Under the pieces are notes generated by a model. That model had not been told where the DNA came from, did no database searches, and saw only the letters and a list, made by a program, of their open reading frames with translations. Below, one piece after another: positions 24,341 to 35,954 of a stretch of 64,000 nucleotides of DNA (its first letter is position 1; each line of letters opens with the position of its first letter). Both the position numbers and the translations under genes were made by a program. This DNA is from Sclerodactyla briareus (Eukaryota > Echinodermata > Holothuroidea > Dendrochirotida > Sclerodactylidae): the NCBI GenBank assembly GCA_026419785.1, contig JAODTK010005676.1:62001-126000 (forward strand), read 5' to 3'.

Positions 24341-24640
24341 TCTAATAATAATAATATATAATGGAACTTATAGAGCGCATGAATCCAATAAAACTGATCG
24401 AAGCGCTTAACAATCAATCAAAATGTGAATGAAATAGATGAGACTTAAGTTTACATATAAAAGAGTCAACAGAGTGAGTTGTCTTGATTTCCAGGGGGAG
24501 TGCATTCCATAGTTTCAGGGCAGCAGTGGTGAAAGCAATATGTATTGCAGAGGGATGGATATTGAATAACTTTATTTTGCATTCAGACCCACAGCCATTG
24601 CTTTCCCTGTCATATGGGGAGGTCACTGCGTTTCCAGGCT
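24341..24640 (-). mobile_element. LINE 3' end with a 71-codon C-terminal open frame
   Basis: The minus-strand frame 24414-24626 is uninterrupted and contains FTTAALKLWNALPLEIKTTH and SFICKLKSHLFHSHFD, the last part of a CR1/L2-type LINE protein. The stop is followed by a 3' tail with TTAAGCGCTTCG, GCGCTCTATAAG and a TTA/ATT microsatellite at 24341-24360. Everything upstream is missing, so it is a 5'-truncated insertion. The unbroken frame suggests it is younger than the other fragments. Confidence 0.85.
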
Positions 24641-25229
24641 TTTCACTATAAATGGATCACTACACCATCAACCATATTCCTTCTACAATATATTTCCTTT
24701 AGTCAGTTCAGTGCCGAATAATAGTAAACAAAATGGCTGCTATTTCGTGGCACAAATTAAGCAGAAGTTTGGCGTGACAGTGATACTGAACCTACTGTGG
24801 ATCCACTCTTCCTCCCATCATTATATTTCATAAAAGTTCGAATAGTAGTGTGTAACTACAATATGCCCCCACAAATTAATTGAAACTTGACTTGAAATAT
24901 TATATTTTTTTCCCTCTGTACTCAGAAATGTTGCTGTACCCCAACTTCATGGAAAGAGCTAAATCTCGCAACAATTTTGATGAAGGAATCGTGCACTGCA
25001 GTGTGCCTCCCAGGATAGAGAGTACAGTGCCCTTTATTCATGTAGTGAGAGAACAGATTACGTACTCTCCATTCATGCATGCATGCATGAACGCAGAGAG
25101 ACAGTTTCCCTCGCAGCCTGAGGGGATCCCTCTCTCTATCGAAAGTACCGTCGAGGGTCACGCCCCCGAGAGGTCCACTGCTGTAGATGGTTAACAACGT
25201 AATCGAGTCAGCTTGCAAAATTGCCATCT
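24641..25229. other. Gene-free stretch
   Basis: A 104-codon frame at 24880-25194 has no known domain. CATGCATGCATGCATG at about 25076-25091 is a perfect short palindrome. No gene seen. Confidence 0.45.
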
Positions 25230-25400
25230 TAGCAGTGATAATTATTAATCTTCAAAAAAAAAAAAAAAAAAACTTCATAACCGAACATGCTATGAACATG
25301 AAACAAAGTTTGATTGGCATGATTTTCAATGCACAACATATATATTTAATATTTTTGGCTGGACTTTCACTTTGAAGAGAGACTGTGGGATATTTTAAAG
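25230..25400. repeat. Dispersed repeat, copy 1
   Basis: Shares a block with 52470-52635 that includes GTTTGATTGGCATGATTTTC, TGCTATGAACA and CAATATTTTT-like words. Both copies sit after an A-rich tract. Class unknown. Confidence 0.7.
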
Positions 25401-26010
25401 TTTTGTTGATTTTGGCATCTCAATCCCTGTTGTAGACCTATAGGCCTACCACAGTGCAGTGATATTTTGGTCCTTCCGCGTGAAGGCCCTGGATCCGGAC
25501 ATTATTACTTCCGGCCCATGCAGATGAGCTACCAGTAGTCTTCGCGTTGAGACAATTATTGTTTTAGCCCTCCTTGAACCCGGATTGTCCTTCTCAAGAT
25601 ATGCAGCCTGACTAACTGAAAGACTCGAGAGATTGAGTTATACAAGTGGGCGAGAGGGGGCACAGCAGGAAATTCTGCGAGTGGTGTACATATAATGCAG
25701 CAGGTAATCAGGAATATCAAGTATCACGTCCTAACACAAGACTAACCGGGTGCATTCACTCTGACAAAGCATTGGAGAATCATTATGCCAATGCCTGTAG
25801 TTACTTTATATAGCAGTGCATTTACCTTTACACACCCAAAACTAAGTTATTCCCTGACACATGTGTGAATTTGTGATGTTTTCAAAATGCAACTTGTAAA
25901 TGGAAGCAAGTTAACTACCATAACATTATAACACACAGGGTACAATCATGACTTTTGTGGTCCATTGGCTGTGGTCAATTGGCTGGTCCCACTCCCACCA
26001 CTGCCGCTCG
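25401..26010. other. Gene-free stretch
   Basis: Nothing recognised. Confidence 0.5.
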
Positions 26011-26017
26011 GGGCTCC

Positions 26018-26117
26018 TACTCTCCAAGGACCCTGCGTAAATGGAACAACCTCCCCCCCAAACATTGCTGGTCTGGTAAGTGAAAATGTATTCAAGAGGG
26101 TGGTGAACACCTGGTTG
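26018..26117 (+). mobile_element. Possible LINE scrap
   Basis: YSPRTLRKWNNLPP followed, after a C run that shifts the frame, by NIAGLVSENVFKRVVNTWL, resembles the closing FFPRT-R-WN-LP...FK motif of LINE proteins. It is only about 33 codons long, so confidence is limited. Confidence 0.4.
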
Positions 26118-26219
26118 AGCCCATATATAGTCCTTCCCTGCACACCAACTATCCTCCATCAAATGCCCCTTGTGGGGCGCTTTTGAGTACATCAATGAAG
26201 TTGAAGATGCTGCCCAACC

Positions 26220-26290
26220 GCCCCTCCCACTCCCGCCCCTCCCACCCCCGCCCCTCCCACCCCCGCCCCTCCCACCCCCGCCCCCCTTAC
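26220..26290. repeat. 15 bp C-rich minisatellite
   Basis: Four tandem copies of GCCCCTCCCACCCCC (the first with one change) and part of a fifth. The minus strand is G-rich with runs of three to five G, suited to G-quadruplex folding. The proline-rich and glycine-rich open frames over it are caused by the repeat. Confidence 0.9.
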
Positions 26291-26930
26291 TTCCCCGCCC
26301 CAGCCGTGCACTGAGCCACAAACTTGCTGGAGGCACTAGACACCTCATTGGATTGTCTTGCTTCTTCAACTTTGTGTGCTGTGCATGACCAAGTAAAGTC
26401 CTTTGTAAGGGAAGACCTTGATCTTCTCCTGTTCGTAGTTCTAAGTGCACATGCTCATCACAGAACAGTTTGGGGGAATAGACAAGATTCTGTCACTGGT
26501 CAGATTCCCCTCATAGCAATATCATTACGGCTCATTTTTAAACTGTCACCACTATTTGATAATGAATCCAATCCATCCCATGTTCTCGGATGTTACTGTC
26601 GATAAGTATGGGGGAAATCTTCGAGTTTTGTGATGGCAGGGTTCGTAATTTTCAGCAGGGGAGTTTCTAGAGCACGTACTGCACACTGTACGTTCAACGT
26701 TGAACTGCAGTCATCCCACTATGACCTGCGACACAATATCACTATCATCTCATTAACTGTAACTACGAACTGGCTCATTGTATTTTCGCTTCTGATTTTG
26801 AGAGTGGACAATGATTTAAAGAGGTCATAACAGAATGCAATCAAATCAAATGCTAAGTTGGTATCAACCTGTCAGAATGAAATAGCAAGAGCGATGGCAT
26901 AACATGAGCACTCCATGCTTCTCCCTGCAG

Positions 26931-27138
26931 TCACCAGTCCTGGGCCGAGTCCAAGATCCGACCCCCCTCCAGCTCTGTGGTAGACAATGGCTCATCTGAG
27001 GATGTGGAAGTCGGTGGAGGAGAACGGCAACGCCAACGTCCCCGTGCCACTGGAGAAGCAGAAGACGGCAGACAAGGCAGTCCAGGCCACATTTCTCTTC
27101 AGGCAGGGCTCTGCAGCTCGGATCATCCCTCCTCTCAG
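26931..27138 (+). other. Exon-like segment (doubtful)
   Basis: A pyrimidine-rich stretch ending in CTTCTCCCTGCAG precedes it, and CTCAG then GTAAGT follows, a near-ideal donor. One frame is open throughout and would encode a polar, disordered-looking stretch including SSSVVDNGSSEDVEVGGGE. Against it, the last 30-40 bases and the DNA after the donor match 27630-27800, part of a CR1-type LINE region, so the donor sits in repeat DNA. It could be a real exon with a repeat beside it, or chance. Confidence 0.25.
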
Positions 27139-27300
27139 GTAAGTCAGGTATTAGGCTAAGTGAAAAAAAAGTTTCTCGTCCTGACTTTGCAGAAAATTTG
27201 GGCATGAGGGCCTCTATTTAAGGAGGTGGGGTGGGGGTGAAGGGGGAAGTACTGAAGTACTGAAGGACCTGTTAGGAGCACACTAACGGCTTATTTCTCA
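27110..27300. repeat. Diverged copy of the LINE 3' region at 27630-27800
   Basis: The two share GGATCATCCCTCCTCT against GGATCATTCCTCCTCT, AGTTTCTCGTCCTGACTTTG against AGTTTCTTGTCCTAATCTTT, and AAGGACCTGTTAG followed by AGCACA. The pair brackets the CR1 fragment, so two related insertions or a local duplication are likely. Confidence 0.7.
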
Positions 27301-27303
27301 AAA

Positions 27304-27680
27304 GACAAGCAGGTAATTGAAAACGTTCAGCAGAGGGTCACCAGAATAATTCACTGTCTCAGAGATTTACCTTATAAAGGAAAGATTAAGGCTTCTTGGT
27401 CTAACCTCGATGGAGCTGAGACAGATCCAAGGTGATTTTATTCAGGTTTTTAAAAATTGTGGCTGGATTCGAGGGACTCTCCTTTCACTATTCCTTTTAG
27501 TTTTCCGAAGTTACCATCAATATTGCAAGGGGTCATTGCTCTCACAAGCTTCGTGGTGAATGTTGTATATTGGACATTCGGAAATCTTTCTTCTCGCAGA
27601 AAGTTATTAATGAGCGAAATAGCCTTCCTGAAGATGGTCTGTTTAAGAGGGCTCAGCTGCTAGGATCATTCCTCCTCTTA
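27304..27680 (+). mobile_element. CR1-type LINE fragment, C-terminal region
   Basis: The plus-strand remnant reads DKQVIENVQQRVTRII then CLRDLPYKGKIK, and in a neighbouring frame RLRLLGLTSMELRQIQGDF and IQVFK. Further on come RGHCSHKLRGE, LDIRKSFFSQKVINERNSLP and EDGLFKRAQL. This order (VQRR-TK-I, LPY, RL-LGL-SLE-RR-GD-I-VFK, RGH, FFS-RVI-WN-LP) is characteristic of the CR1 group. Frames change at least twice. The sequence just after it (27630-27800) has a diverged counterpart at 27110-27300, directly before the fragment. Confidence 0.8.
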
Positions 27681-27800
27681 GGTACCCTAGTATTTATTAT
27701 GCCAAGTAGAAAGAAGTTTCTTGTCCTAATCTTTTTTTTGCGGGGGAGTACCCTAAAGGACCTGTTAGCAGCACAGCAACTGCTTTTGTGGACCTCTCAT

Positions 27801-29340
27801 ATCAATGCCTCAATATATGTTTCACTATAGAAACACCCAATAGGCATTTTGCTGGTCCGGACGAGACAATACAAGTTCTGATTCTGGAAAAAATGAAGGA
27901 AGAAAAATCCATTGTAGCTGGAAAAAAGTGTGTGGGCGGGGACGAGGAACAGTGTATTTTTCTACTTGGCCTTAAAAGCCAAGAAATCGTAGATCTTGGG
28001 AACCTACAGGTTTATAATGCATGCAAGGTACATTATATATTATAATTTGCATATATATTCATTATTATTATTATTAGTAATTCTCCGCCATAACATTCAC
28101 ATAGATTATTAGCATTAATGTTGATAGATTTTTTTTTTTTTCTGTTTTGTTGGGTTTTTTCTTCCAACCTAGCAGCCCACTGCACATGGAACCGTGGTAC
28201 ATGTTGGTTGAATTTTAAGCCTCATTCACTTGCCCCAATGAGGGGCTATGATGTCATAACAAACCAACATTTTTGTTTGGATTAGATTGGTTGCCCTCCT
28301 CTAACTCTCTATGTGGGCCTGTTGTACAGCACTGTACCTGAGTTTTATTCTGAGGAACAAGCATGCTGTACTACCGAGCCATGGTGGGCTACTTCTGTCT
28401 GATAAACCAAATTGACCAGTACATTGTTCATAACTTTGGAGGGAAATAAATGAATATTCGTGGGGAAAATCAGGCCTGCAAGTTCATGCCTTTAGGAAAA
28501 GCTCATCTCATAGAGCTTGACAAGCTCCACTAGTCTGATGCCATATTCATCAGCAAAAAGTTGGGGAAACAACCCGCTGTAGCTTTTCCTAGGGGAGCTC
28601 TTTATGTACTCGCCTTTCATTTTCAAATTGGAAACCTGAGAATGCAAATTTGCATTCATTCCATCCCATCACATTTTTGGGATCAGTTACTATGGCAACA
28701 AGGAAGAATGTATCTCTGAGGTGGATTTTCACAAGCATCAATGGCTATTTGATAAATTGATCTATCACTTGTGTGATAATCAATATAGCCCTCTTCGGAG
28801 AATGAGGTATGGTTTGCTTGATTATTTTGTTCCATCACCGAAAGGCTATTTCGATCTTGGTCATACGGCTAACAATGCACATTAATCCTCTCTGAATATA
28901 GAATAGCGACTGCCTGGATGCAAATGTAATTTACTGCCATCGTGGTAGCACAGATCCCCGCCTACGTGTGCACGCATAGGTTCTTAAATTCACTGCCTTT
29001 TCTACCACACACACAGGGATTGCTAATACATCTGCGAAAATGACTGATTATTTCTAATTTTGTACCCAGAGGGTAATTAAGGTACGTGTCACAAGAATAC
29101 GAATGCCGGCTGAGAGGCAGCCTGGGTATCTGATTGAACCGTAACTAATTTAGGCAGTCTTTCCTAGGTAAAGCGCTAGCTGATTGACCTGCAATCCTGT
29201 GTTAGTGTTGTCCAGAGGTTGTTAATTGACATCTTAAAGTTATGTCAAATATTCGCTATTGTTTGTTCAGTTTGAATATTCATACCGACTGAAATTATGA
29301 TTGAAAAAAAAAATCATCAATAATGATGATCCAGGAGAGA
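27801..29340. other. Gene-free stretch
   Basis: ATT repeats at about 28058-28076 and a T run at 28130. No gene recognised. Confidence 0.5.
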
Positions 29341-29344
29341 TTGA

Positions 29345-29585
29345 TCATTGATTTACTTTGTGGGTTCCTGATTTTAATCTGGATTCAAGATTCTTTTCAT
29401 ATTAACAAGAATCGACAACTGTGATTAGCTAGCCTGGAAAAATAAATTGAGCAGGCCAAGAAATGTTACTTCCCAGTTAGCTCCTAGACTGGGGAAGCCT
29501 GTATTCATGAGTGGCGAAATACAGTCAGGGTGGCATTGCGATATATATATTATTCTGATAGAAAGGTACTGCAGAGTTCATCCGA
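29345..29585. repeat. Threefold dispersed unit, copy 1
   Basis: Shares CATATTAACAAGAATCG, AATGTTACTTCCCAGTTAGC and a TGAGTGGCGAAATACAGTCA phrase with copies at 30035-30430 and 31005-31375, all in the same orientation. It is shorter than the other two at its right end. Confidence 0.8.
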
Positions 29586-30034
29586 TTTGAATAAAATCAT
29601 TCTTCATAAAAAATTGATCACAAAGATTCGAAAGAGATTGATCTAGGCCTGTCATCAGAAAAATCTATCCCATGAAGACCAGACAAAGGACTTGGCGATT
29701 TGGGATGAGTTGGCCTATTTTTCGACGTCACAAAACTGCAAGCAATTGGTTGACTTCACATCGTGGGGAGACTTTTGCAGTTTGAATATCATCAGTTGGC
29801 AATCTTCCCGAAAATCAGGTGGCTGCTTTTACCAAACCTGGCTTGATTTTCATGATTCACAATTGGTTTGAAGGTCAATTGATCTGCAGGATTCAATTTT
29901 CAGCAAAGAAACTTCCAAAGAATGATAGAATTCAGTGTTTGAAACATCTTTGTCATTCCCTAATATGACCGTGCTAATCACAAGAATGTCATTGGGTCCT
30001 AAAATTCCTCAGCCAAGAGCAGACAGACTTGTCC

Positions 30035-30430
30035 TGTCTTCATGGGAAGGAATTCTGTCATGTGAATTTGATTTCAATCATGATTTATTTCATATCAACA
30101 AGAATCGGATAATGTGGCTTTGCTAGCCTTGGAATATAAACATAGCAGGCCGAAAAATGTTACTTCCCAGTTAGCTTCCTAGAAGGGGAAGCCTGTTTTC
30201 GTGAGTGGTGAAATACAGTCAGCGTGGCATTGGCGATATGTGTCTACTCTAATAGTTAAGCCTCTATGCAGACAGTCTCTGCAGCATACACATTAATTAG
30301 AACATTGATTCCTGGAACTAGCACATACATAAAATGTTACGCATGTTCCCTAGGCTCATTGTACCGGCGTAATGACTGAGGCAGAAAGCATCTACACGAA
30401 AATACAACAGAGTGTAAACCGACATCAACG
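30035..30430. repeat. Threefold dispersed unit, copy 2
   Basis: Matches copy 1 in its first half and copy 3 throughout, including ACATTGATTCCTGGAACTAG, ATAAAATGTTAC and GAGGCAGAAAGCA. No protein-coding trace. Confidence 0.8.
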
Positions 30431-31004
30431 AGACGCTAGCGCAGCCCAAAACAATTATACCCCTTTGGGAAAATAAAGACTCTGGGGGATATATGCAATT
30501 AATCACGATCAACTGGCTTTTCGTAGAAATGATTGCTGCAATGAATTTCTTGATCAAATAATTTACCCCCTGGAATATTTTTTTTTGCCAAAAAAAAAGA
30601 TGTCCTAGTTTTGGCAGAGTGTCAAGTAAAGAGAGGTGAGAGTTTCAGGGATGTTATTCCATCACGACTTGGGCATTCAAAATGTCTAGTTATGACAGAA
30701 ACCACCAAACTGAATGTTTGGAAGTACAATCAGCACCAATTAGGGCTAAAATTAAAGATTCTGCCAATACTAATCTTGACATCGTAAGATTTTGAGGAAA
30801 ATGTCATTCCAATTTGAACCTGCAGAAAATATTCCTGATTGTTGAAGTTTTCCTCAGAGACCCTACCAGCCAAAAATTTTTTTGACAATTTTACAAGGTG
30901 CGAGGGAGAATTGTGCGATCATAGAAAAGTCCAGATCAGTAGCTCCAGTGGGAAAATGTTGTCATTTGGCATAACAAATTCATTTAAAATGATTTAAAAG
31001 AGAT

Positions 31005-31375
31005 TGAATTAGGTTTATGAATTTGATTTAAATCATGAGTTTATTTCATATTAACAGGAATCAATAACCCTGATTCGCTAGCCTTGGAATTAATTTTACA
31101 GGCCATAAATGTTACTCCCTGTATTCATGAGTGGCGAGAGACAATCAGAGTGGTGACGCGATTCATACTCTATTCATCCTGATAGAAGCACACTACATGA
31201 ATGAAATCGTCTATTCAGCATGCACGTTAATTTGAACATTGATTCCCGGCACTAGCAAAAGTATAAAATGTTACCTGTTTACGAGGCGCACGGTATCATG
31301 TAATGAGTTGAGGCAGAAAGCACTCCAGACAATATAGGCAGAAAACTCCTAGATAGATTTGATGTGATTAATCAT
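31005..31375. repeat. Threefold dispersed unit, copy 3
   Basis: Matches copy 2, with GAACATTGATTCCCGGCACT, ATAAAATGTTACCTG and GAGGCAGAAAGCACTCCAGA. Start-to-start spacings are about 690 and 970 bases. The class is unknown. Confidence 0.8.
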
Positions 31376-32400
31376 AAACAGAGACGATAGCTCAACCAAA
31401 GCAACATACACCCTGGGAACCCTACAGATTCTCACAGGAGATGGGACTGACTAGGATCAACTGATCTTTCGGATATAAAAAACAAATCCCAAATCACTAT
31501 ACAAAAGCTTATACGCCATAGGCTGACATGGAACGATACCTACACAAAATTTGGTATGGTGGACTCTGGCTTACAGGGGGTCAACTGAATTTCATGTTAT
31601 CGGTATCTGGGTTACTTTAGCTATCCATCCATATACCACCTTTGGGAATCCTTCAATCTGATTAGTATTCTTCGGGGTACATTACTGAATTGTATATATT
31701 CATCCGAAATCTGTTTAGTCTTAATCCAAATGAGCTGATTAATCTATGCCGCCACATTCGCATAATTGATAGAGGTAGTATAAACTTGGATCGTAGTCTG
31801 TTTATAACGGATGTAGGAATCTGGTACACATCAATTTTTTGAGAGAGCGTATGAATGTGATGAATGCAGACCTGGTGACTCCGACAGGACAGGTTTCATA
31901 AGGTATGTTAAAAATTAATTTTGGGGCGTTCAATCACTGAATACTATGCTACCAAAGCACAAGCTCACGGATTACCACTTACGGAACTCAATGTCGCGCT
32001 TGTGCAAGCATGTAGTCACAAATTCACAATCGACAGCAACCATCAGCAAGAACCATATTCTTTTGGACGCCCACTGGAGAAACTCGCAGCACAAAACCAA
32101 CAGGAATAATTTCATTCAGGAAGACTTATGAGAAAAGTTGGACCAGTCCCCAACTGCATATCTTGTTCAATAATAATTTGCCACATGTTACAAGAACCAT
32201 TTAGGCTTTCCAGAACTCCTGAAATTTTCTAACTTAATTGCGCCTTGCCGTCACTTAGAGATCATGAGCTTGACCACAGGTTGTTGCACAAGCGGTTCGG
32301 TCAGCAAACATTCCGTACATAAGTGAGCAGCTAGGCTTGTGAGACATGAACACTGACAAACAAGAAGAGAGTCGGATTGCGGTTTGTGAACAGGTACCTT
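31376..32400. other. Gene-free stretch
   Basis: No gene seen. Overlapping 61-62-codon frames at 31921-32131 share no recognisable motif. Confidence 0.5.
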
Positions 32401-32537
32401 CATAGCTAGTACCCCTAGCAGTCAAGCTAGTTCCCCCTGGCTATTCGTCCACAGTGTTCTCATAGCTAGTCCAACTAGTCCCCCTAGCTGACAGCTAGCC
32501 CCCGCAAGCTAGCACAGCTAGTCCCCAGCTAGTTCAC
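32401..32537. repeat. CTAG-rich minisatellite, left part
   Basis: Irregular copies of a roughly 20-22 base unit around CTAGCTAGACACAGCTAGTC. Continues at 32941-33218. Confidence 0.8.
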
Positions 32538-32940
32538 TTGTACAATCGCGACAAAAGTAACTGAAAAAAAAAAAAACCCGCTCCCCCTTTCATGTGAATA
32601 CAAACGGCTCAGAGTCAGAGGCAGCAGAGGGCAGATTTATAATCAATCATTTATTCTGTGATATCATACAGTAATACTAGTCATACATGTTACACTCAGC
32701 CCCCTCTCCCCCACCCCCCCCCTCCCCCTTCACCCAACCTCCCTCCCCCCCTTCGCCCCCAACAAGATCCCTATGTGTTTTTAAAAAGTTGCATAACAGC
32801 AGCTGTGATGGTAACTGCTGAAGTTGGAGGCCGTGGCATGAAAAGGTGGGGGGAAAGTCCAGCCTCAAATGGCCGGCAGTTGAAGCTCATTTAAAGTAGT
32901 TTTGTTAATCATTACTTTTGCCAGGGATTGTAGCCTCTTA
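32538..32940. other. Sequence interrupting the CTAG minisatellite
   Basis: About 400 bases of unrelated sequence, beginning near an A run at 32564-32576 and containing a long C/T tract at 32700-32760. It may be an insertion; no inverted ends or target duplication were seen. Confidence 0.5.
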
Positions 32941-33218
32941 AGCTCGTCACAGCTAGTCCCACTAGCTATACCCAGCTATTCCCTAGATAGACCGCTAGTC
33001 CCCTACTAGAAACCCTCTAGTCCCTAGCTAGACACAGCCTATCCCCCTAGCTAGCACAAACACAGCTAGTCCCCTAGCTAGACACAGCTAGTCCCCCAGT
33101 CCCCTAGCTGACAGCTAGTCCCCTAGCTAGACCAGCTAACCCTAGCTAACACAGCTAGTCCCCTACTATACACAGCTCGTCCCCTATAGACACAGCTATC
33201 CCCTGGCCAGCTAGTCCT
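32941..33218. repeat. CTAG-rich minisatellite, right part
   Basis: About a dozen copies of ACAGCTAGTCCCCTAGCTAG with indels. The unit is largely self-complementary because of CTAGCTAG. Confidence 0.85.
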
Positions 33219-34102
33219 GTGATTATTTCTCCTTGCAATTAGAGTTAAAGTGCTTTCCTAATGATACATGTACAAACATCGGGGGATTATTTATGTTTGC
33301 TACTAGATCCTTGGAATGTTGTCAGATTGGTCAAGTTTATGTTAATACCTTTGACAGGCAGCTGAGGGAATACGATGGGGCATTGCAATGTTGCATTCTA
33401 TGGATGCCAGATTTTTACTCAAATTATAAAACATCTGTCATACTAGAATTTTTTTTTGTAATTTTGGTTGTTGAATGGCCTATTGATCCATTCTCCATTC
33501 ATGATGCACATCACCCCTGTTCCAGAAATTCTCAGAAACCGTAATCTGACTGACATTGACAAAATGTTTCGCTGAAGCCCCTGAGTCATAACTTCACAGT
33601 CCTTGGACCTCATAAACGATTTTGTCCTTTCTGTAATTATGGACATTATACATCAACATTCTCAAAATGATCGGAAAAGTAAAAACCATAAAACTGATTG
33701 CTGTGATACATTCTGTTCAGATCCCCCCCCCCCAAAAAAAAATAGTGTTTTGCAAAAAAGTTTGGCGGATTGTCACATTAACCTAAAATATATCGAGCAA
33801 AGATGAGTGAGATCGTAAGAGATGTACATGTATCAGCCGTCATTGTTTCTCGTTACTTAACCAAAAAACTGGCGAATGTCAGTGAAATTTGGACATGTCT
33901 AAAAAACGTCTTATTATGGCTGTGGACTGTCAACGGAATGTGCAAAAAGCCCAATTTTGTGCTTAAACAATTCAAACTGAACCCGTTACCTATTTGATGT
34001 AGTTAGTGTTCCTCAGAGACCTAGCTGGATGGATATTTCTGACCATTTACAAGCCGTGCGAGGGGCCATTGTGCAAGCAAAGAACGCTTTCAAAACAGTA
34101 GC

Positions 34103-34103
<1 letters not shown>
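33219..34103. other. Gene-free stretch
   Basis: C and A runs at 33723-33742. The block at about 33998-34100 (CCTCAGAGACC ... GTGCGAGGG ... AATTGTGC-like) resembles 30850-30950, a short shared repeat. No gene seen. Confidence 0.45.
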
Positions 34104-34137
<34 letters not shown>

Positions 34138-34213
34138 TATCATTATCATCATTATCATTATCATCATTATCATTATCATCATTATCATTATCATCATTAT
34201 CATTATCATCATC
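34104..34213. repeat. CAT microsatellite with a 15-base higher-order unit
   Basis: About eleven CAT triplets, then repeated CATTATCATTATCAT units. It explains a serine/leucine-rich open frame that crosses it. Confidence 0.9.
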
Positions 34214-34566
34214 TTCTCCATTTTATACCAGTTGTTCCTCAGCCTCAGTGGAGAAGAAATTTTGTCATGTCACAAGCAGGGAGCGTTATTTGCTGTTACA
34301 GTTATATAGGGACATGCGGGAATCTGAAGAAAGTAGACCCTCCTCCTAGGGGGAAAAAACCCCTCACAAACAACAAATCGATTCTACACAATACAAGTAG
34401 CCAATCAGGAAACACTCATTTGGGATGCATTTTTAACTTCAATTAAAATTGTGCAATATTTGAGCTGACACTCTCAACAGACTGAGCAGGTTGAAAAATT
34501 GGCGAAAGAGCTCATTTTTTTTTACAACATTCATCTCCAAGCTTGGCTCCTCAAAAAGGAGGGGGA

Positions 34567-34586
34567 GGGGGGGGGGGGGGGGGGGG
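34567..34586. repeat. 20-base G homopolymer
   Basis: Uninterrupted G run inside a G-rich tract (34558-34586). Confidence 0.9.
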
Positions 34587-34589
34587 TTG

Positions 34590-35925
34590 TGCTAGCTACC
34601 CCACTGTACATGTATGAAATGAGACCGAATAATTTTACTCAACACCAAATAGGCGTTAGCCCCAAGTGACAATGAAGCTGTCAGCTTATCGTAGAGTTGT
34701 CTCCTGAGGCGGTGACTGATTATTATCGTTCGCCAATTTTGATGACATTTGACAAAGAAATGGAGAAATCTGCCTGCTTGTGTGGGGGAGAGCTATTTGG
34801 TCAGGAATTATTCTGACAGCGAAGGCCTTCCACTCAGCGACTTCATCTTCAAGTGACCTTTTCGCTTATTCCCAGTCTCTCGGCTGCAATTTCCTGATCT
34901 GGAATCCATAATATTGATAGAGTAAACCCTGCAGTTTTAAAGGGCCTCCCTCCAGTTGGTATCTCTCCATTCTCTATAGTCTATACCTGTCCTAGCAGTA
35001 TTCTTTTTAAGTATGCTATAAACAGCTAAGGTGGGGAGGTAGGAAGGTGAAGGTAATGACACATATCTACACAGTACACATGTTATGCCTGTTGCATACT
35101 GTAGTCCCTCTCAGCCCTATTATGCTCCTCATTAGTAGCCCCTCTGGCAGGGGTGAGAACATGGGGGAGTTGGGGGGCCTGCTGTGGGGACATCTGCCCC
35201 CCACCTTTTTGGCATGGCTCCATTGGCATAATTTGTGCACCATCTGTGATCCCTTGGTAATTTTGCCCTCCATACACTTCTTGGCCATGAAATTACCCTC
35301 CCCCCCCCTCCTCAACTCAAATCATGCCCCCGCCCCTGGGAGAAAACACTTCCCCCTTAAGAAAAAACGAAAAGTTTGGAGTGCCATTTTGTCTGGGCAT
35401 GTCAAAAAGAACTTCCAAGAGGCACACAAATCAGGTAGTATGGGGAAGGTCGCCCTGTGTTAAATTTTTCGTTGAAATTCACATTCATCAAGAAATTCAT
35501 TTGAAACTGAAGAAACCCCAGTAGTTATCACAGTCAACTACTCTCCCCACGTCACATCAGCACATCACTCCATATTCAGCCTCCTGGCTATCCTCTCAAA
35601 AATGGAAAGTGTGCATCACAGATAGAGGCCAGATAGAGTGTCTTTGGTTATTACAGTTTTGGGTCTGCAGCCTCCTATGAGCTCTGGGTGATGGCACAAG
35701 GACTCTCTGACACATTGTCCAAGTAACTTTCGTGCATAGTTTTGCCTCAGAGAAATCTTTGATTGGCATTAATTTGCTCAATTTATGCAAAGAAGTTTGT
35801 AAGATTTCACAGTGTAGCACAGCTTTGCAGATACCCTGGATTGCATGCACGGTTGTCAAATGTTGATGGCATATTGTTTGCATCGTTTGTTCATCACATT
35901 GCTATTGGTGGTTTGGGACCCCCCA
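34590..35925. other. Gene-free stretch
   Basis: C/T-rich patches at 35200-35345 are typical of low-complexity spacer here. A 138-codon frame at 35047-35463 has no known domain and overlaps frames on the other strand. Confidence 0.45.
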
Positions 35926-35952
35926 CCCCCCCCCCCCCCCCCCCCCCCCCCC
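35926..35952. repeat. 27-base C homopolymer
   Basis: Uninterrupted C run followed by a C/T tract. Confidence 0.9.
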
Positions 35953-35954
35953 TC

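Noticed and set aside
34029-34349. Serine/leucine-rich open frame
   Set aside because: Its body is the translation of a CAT microsatellite.
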